15,508 bases of DNA, taken from an uncultured Eubacteriales bacterium (GTDB taxonomy: Bacteria; Bacillota; Clostridia; Christensenellales; Christensenellaceae). Positions 13,335 to 15,508 of this stretch are shown piece by piece. The notes under the pieces are model-generated. The model did not search any database. It was not told the DNA's origin and saw only the letters and a program-made list of their open reading frames with translations. The stretch is taken from contig UQXU01000041.1 of the NCBI GenBank assembly GCA_900545085.1, forward strand, positions 1 through 15,508. Reading direction: 5' to 3'. A program made the position numbers and the translations under genes. How positions within the stretch are numbered: position 1 is the stretch's first letter; each line of letters opens with the position of its first letter.

Positions 13335-14152
13335 GAAATTCTGGTGCATCTGACTTTCCCGGAGAGTATATCGCTCACTCTATGCCGCGCATGTGCGATT
13401 ATCACCGTGCTTCCCGCTTCGAGAGCCTGGCGGGAATAGCGGAGCTTTGCGGAGGCTCCTTCTGTTCCGACGCGGCTGCTCCCTTTGCAATAGCTCATCA
13501 TTTCGTCCAGTTTAGATGTTATTTCGTCAATATTCGCACCTGTCACTTCGTCAATAATAGTACTCGAATCGCTTGGGTCGCGATATATCCCCTCTACGCT
13601 CGTCAGCAGCAGAAGCTTCTCCGCACGTACAAGCTTTGCCACCACCGCGGCCGTTTCGTCATTGTCCACACATTCTACTACCTTGCGCCCTTCTTCCACG
13701 AATTTTGCCAGCTCAAATCTACGGCTTTCTTCGTTTGATACCGCGTCGTTGTAGTTGATGATAGGTATGGCGTTTTGATTCGCTGCGCGATACAAAAGTC
13801 TTTTTATGTGATCCGCTCTCTCGGGGTCGTTAAAATGATTGTGCTCCACAAGCACCTGGCGCACAGAATAGCGCGACGGCACAAAATCGCGGTAAAGCCC
13901 CATGAGTATAGTCTGACCTTGAGAGGAATAATCTGTTTTTATTTCTTCCATATCTCCTTTCAGCTCATATCCGTTGCGCTTCATGTAGTCTATTCTGCCT
14001 ATCTCGACCGCTCCCGAGCTTATCAGTATATGCCCCGGATGCAGCTCTCCCGCGAGCCGTGAGATTATGTTGTAATTTAAATCATTGTCTTCCTCTCGAA
14101 TCAATGCCATAGAGCCGATCTTTATAACCAGCTCAAAATCAAAATGCGACAT
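13325..14152 (-). CDS. Amino acid kinase family protein, glutamate-5-kinase-like without PUA domain
   Basis: The 275-residue protein keeps the amino acid kinase fold of ProB: FELVIKIGSMAL (Lys11), LISSGAVEIGR (43-53), QGQTILMGLY, a substrate loop NYNDA (133-137), DND (163-165), LLLTSVEGIY (181-190) and VGTEGASAKL (228-237, Lys236). The C-terminal PUA domain of classical ProB is absent and proA is not nearby, so proline synthesis is uncertain. Phosphorylation of an amino or carboxyl group of a small substrate is the family inference. A frame opens ten codons earlier, but ATG 14152 follows AGGAGG (14159-14164), which lies inside the end of the upstream gene. The two genes are one base apart and form an operon with the tandem-GNAT gene. 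Confidence 0.82.
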   Translation of the reverse strand: MSHFDFELVIKIGSMALIREEDNDLNYNIISRLAGELHPGHILISSGAVEIGRIDYMKRNGYELKGDMEEIKTDYSSQGQTILMGLYRDFVPSRYSVRQVLVEHNHFNDPERADHIKRLLYRAANQNAIPIINYNDAVSNEESRRFELAKFVEEGRKVVECVDNDETAAVVAKLVRAEKLLLLTSVEGIYRDPSDSSTIIDEVTGANIDEITSKLDEMMSYCKGSSRVGTEGASAKLRYSRQALEAGSTVIIAHARHRVSDILSGKVRCTRISMK

Positions 14153-14153
14153 T

Positions 14154-15299
14154 TTATGCCTCCTGTGCAGCTTCTGTATCAATTGCCTTTCTAAAGCATC
14201 TGCGGGCTTTATGATCTTTTTCTATTCTGTATGCCTCCCACATGCCCTGAACTTTATAATTCGTCTCCAGCTCAGGTCCCGTTTCCGCATACGGAATTCC
14301 GTCCTCCAGCGCTTTTTTAGTAAGATTGCGCATTACAAGCGCATTCACGCCTGCCCGCTGATATTCTTTCGCTACGCCGATAAGATACATGTCCAGCGCA
14401 ACAGGATTGTGAAGCGTCCTGAGCATGCTTATCCAGCCTATCGGAAAAAGCCTTCCCTTTATCTTTTTGACCGTAGGGCCTATCGCAGGAGCGAGCACGC
14501 CAAAGCCGACAAGTCTGCCGTTCTCATCTTCTACAATGGATACATAGCGCAGGTTTATCAGCGCAAGAAACTGCTTGCCGTAATACTGAATTTGTCTCTC
14601 GTTGAGCGGAACCACTCCATAAAGATCTGCATACGCTTCATTCACCAAATTAAGCACTTTTGATATATATGGCTTCGCGTCTTTTTTAGTTCTAAGCTCA
14701 ACGTCATGCAGGTTGTATTTTGTCCTCGTTCTCTCGCATATTTTATCCAGCAGCTCCGGCCGCAGCGGTTCGCTGTAAACCTTGTTCTCCAGCCAGTCTA
14801 TATCCTTTTCAAAGCCCAGTCTGTTCATATGCTCAATATAATAAGGATAGTTGTAGTACGTAACGTACATACTTACCTTATCAAAACCTTTATAAAGCAT
14901 TCCCTGTCTGTCAAAATCACAAAAGCCTATCGGTCCTACAACTTCCGTCATTCCTTTTTCCGACGCCCATTCTTCTATTGACTTTATGAGCAGGCGCGAA
15001 ACCTCTATATCGTCTATAAAATCGAAACGGCATATGCGCACCCGTTTCTGATTGAACTTCTCATTTGCCGCTCTGTTTATTATTCCGCATATTCTGCCCA
15101 CAACCTCATCGTCTTTATAGCAGAGAAGCATTTTAACCTCGCAGTAATCGTATGCCGGATTCACCTTAGGATTCAGGTTTCCCATTTCATCCTGCTTCAG
15201 CAGCGGAATATATTGTTCGCAGTCTTTATACAAGTCATCCTGAAACTTAATAAACTTCCTCAACATCGACTTGCCGGATACTTCTTTAATTGTATACAT
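14154..15299 (-). CDS. Tandem-GNAT acetyltransferase-like protein
   Basis: The 381-residue protein looks like two GNAT-type halves. The N-terminal half (about 10-170) has LCYKDDEVVGRICGIINRA and the striking conserved VGPIGFCDFDRQGMLYKGFD (121-140). The C-terminal half (about 205-365) has the acetyl-CoA-binding-like pattern LIGVAKEYQRAGVNALVM (306-323), then ETNYKVQGMWEAY. Similar proteins of about 370-380 aa occur widely without a fixed role (family impression). It may transfer an acyl group to an amine, and the following kinase suggests an amino-acid-like substrate (inference). ATG 15299 follows AAAGGAAA (15303-15310). A near-consensus promoter lies about 70 bases upstream. It has no signal peptide or membrane segment. 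Confidence 0.8.
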   Translation of the reverse strand: MYTIKEVSGKSMLRKFIKFQDDLYKDCEQYIPLLKQDEMGNLNPKVNPAYDYCEVKMLLCYKDDEVVGRICGIINRAANEKFNQKRVRICRFDFIDDIEVSRLLIKSIEEWASEKGMTEVVGPIGFCDFDRQGMLYKGFDKVSMYVTYYNYPYYIEHMNRLGFEKDIDWLENKVYSEPLRPELLDKICERTRTKYNLHDVELRTKKDAKPYISKVLNLVNEAYADLYGVVPLNERQIQYYGKQFLALINLRYVSIVEDENGRLVGFGVLAPAIGPTVKKIKGRLFPIGWISMLRTLHNPVALDMYLIGVAKEYQRAGVNALVMRNLTKKALEDGIPYAETGPELETNYKVQGMWEAYRIEKDHKARRCFRKAIDTEAAQEA

Positions 15300-15366
15300 A
15301 TTCTTTCCTTTATTTATTCTCTAAAGATTAGAGTTGATTCCTCTTTTTCTGTTTTCAGCAGCTTTT

Positions 15367-15395
15367 ATTGTACCACATATATCACGATGTGTAAA
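15367..15395 (-). promoter_or_regulatory. Promoter of the GNAT-kinase operon
   Basis: On the minus strand TTTACA (15395-15390), a 17-base spacer and TACAAT (15372-15367) with an upstream TG (extended -10 TGGTACAAT) form a strong sigma-A promoter. The start near 15360 gives a leader of about 60 bases. Confidence 0.75.
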
Positions 15396-15453
15396 TGGCT
15401 GCACAAATACGCCGTATGCGCTGTTTTAATATTATTTAATATTTGCACTGTGT

Positions 15454-15481
15454 TTGAAACAGAGCTAAAATGTAATAGAAT
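15454..15481 (+). promoter_or_regulatory. Possible promoter for a plus-strand gene beyond the window
   Basis: TTGAAA (15454-15459), a 16-base spacer and TAGAAT (15476-15481) each match at 5 of 6 positions, in AT-rich DNA where chance matches are likely. No gene starts before the window ends. Confidence 0.3.
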
Positions 15482-15508
15482 ATGAGCAATAATGTTTTTT
15501 AATTTGGA

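Overview
The window looks like a chromosomal segment of an endospore-forming Clostridia member, probably an uncultured gut-type lineage of mid G+C. The evidence is a SipL-like SPOCS/LysM spore-coat protein, a SCIFF ranthipeptide with its radical-SAM maturase, a long-form HPF gene with a raiA-type structured RNA upstream, strong AGGAGG ribosome binding sites and many U-tract hairpin terminators. I see no transposase, phage structural gene, CRISPR array or rRNA. It reads as core and near-core genome rather than a mobile island. The genus cannot be fixed from sequence reading alone.

Layout, left to right. Bases 1-66 are the 3' part of a tRNA-Thr(CGT). An unrecognised 50-residue acidic helical protein (295-447, +) follows and shares a convergent terminator with a minus-strand pair, an M20 amidohydrolase and a translationally coupled SAM methyltransferase (487-2357). 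On the plus strand come ddl and murF (2610-5002), which make D-Ala-D-Ala and attach it to the UDP-MurNAc-tripeptide. An extended -10 promoter precedes ddl, and a perfect 19-bp palindrome sits at the predicted start site. A small GNAT acetyltransferase (5086-5616, +) follows. Four minus-strand genes come next: a DUF3795 cysteine-cluster protein, a Cthe_2159-type beta-helix lipoprotein with a structured leader, a GH25 muramidase-like protein with three LysM domains and an altered catalytic DxE motif, and hpf.

Bases 9174-9682 hold no protein gene. On the minus strand they carry what I call a raiA ncRNA (closing stem 9360-9367/9558-9565) with its own TTGATA-17-TAAAAT promoter, plus a possible sigma-H promoter for hpf. 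Back-to-back with the ncRNA promoter is the promoter of scfA, the SCIFF precursor (9683-9850, +). An attenuator-like terminator separates scfA from the TTG-started maturase scfB (9940-11289) and a 4-oxalocrotonate tautomerase-like protein. The SipL-like gene (11712-13214, +) is convergent with a two-gene minus-strand operon: a tandem-GNAT protein and a PUA-less glutamate-5-kinase-like amino acid kinase.

Themes are cell-wall building and remodelling (ddl, murF, GH25-LysM), spore-coat formation (sipL), stationary-phase ribosome hibernation (raiA RNA, hpf) and a ranthipeptide. The parts most worth a second look are the back-to-back raiA-RNA/SCIFF control region, the SCIFF precursor with a seventh cysteine and a C-terminal tail, the kinase/tandem-GNAT pair, the GH25 protein lacking an active-site Asp, and the operator-like palindrome at ddl.
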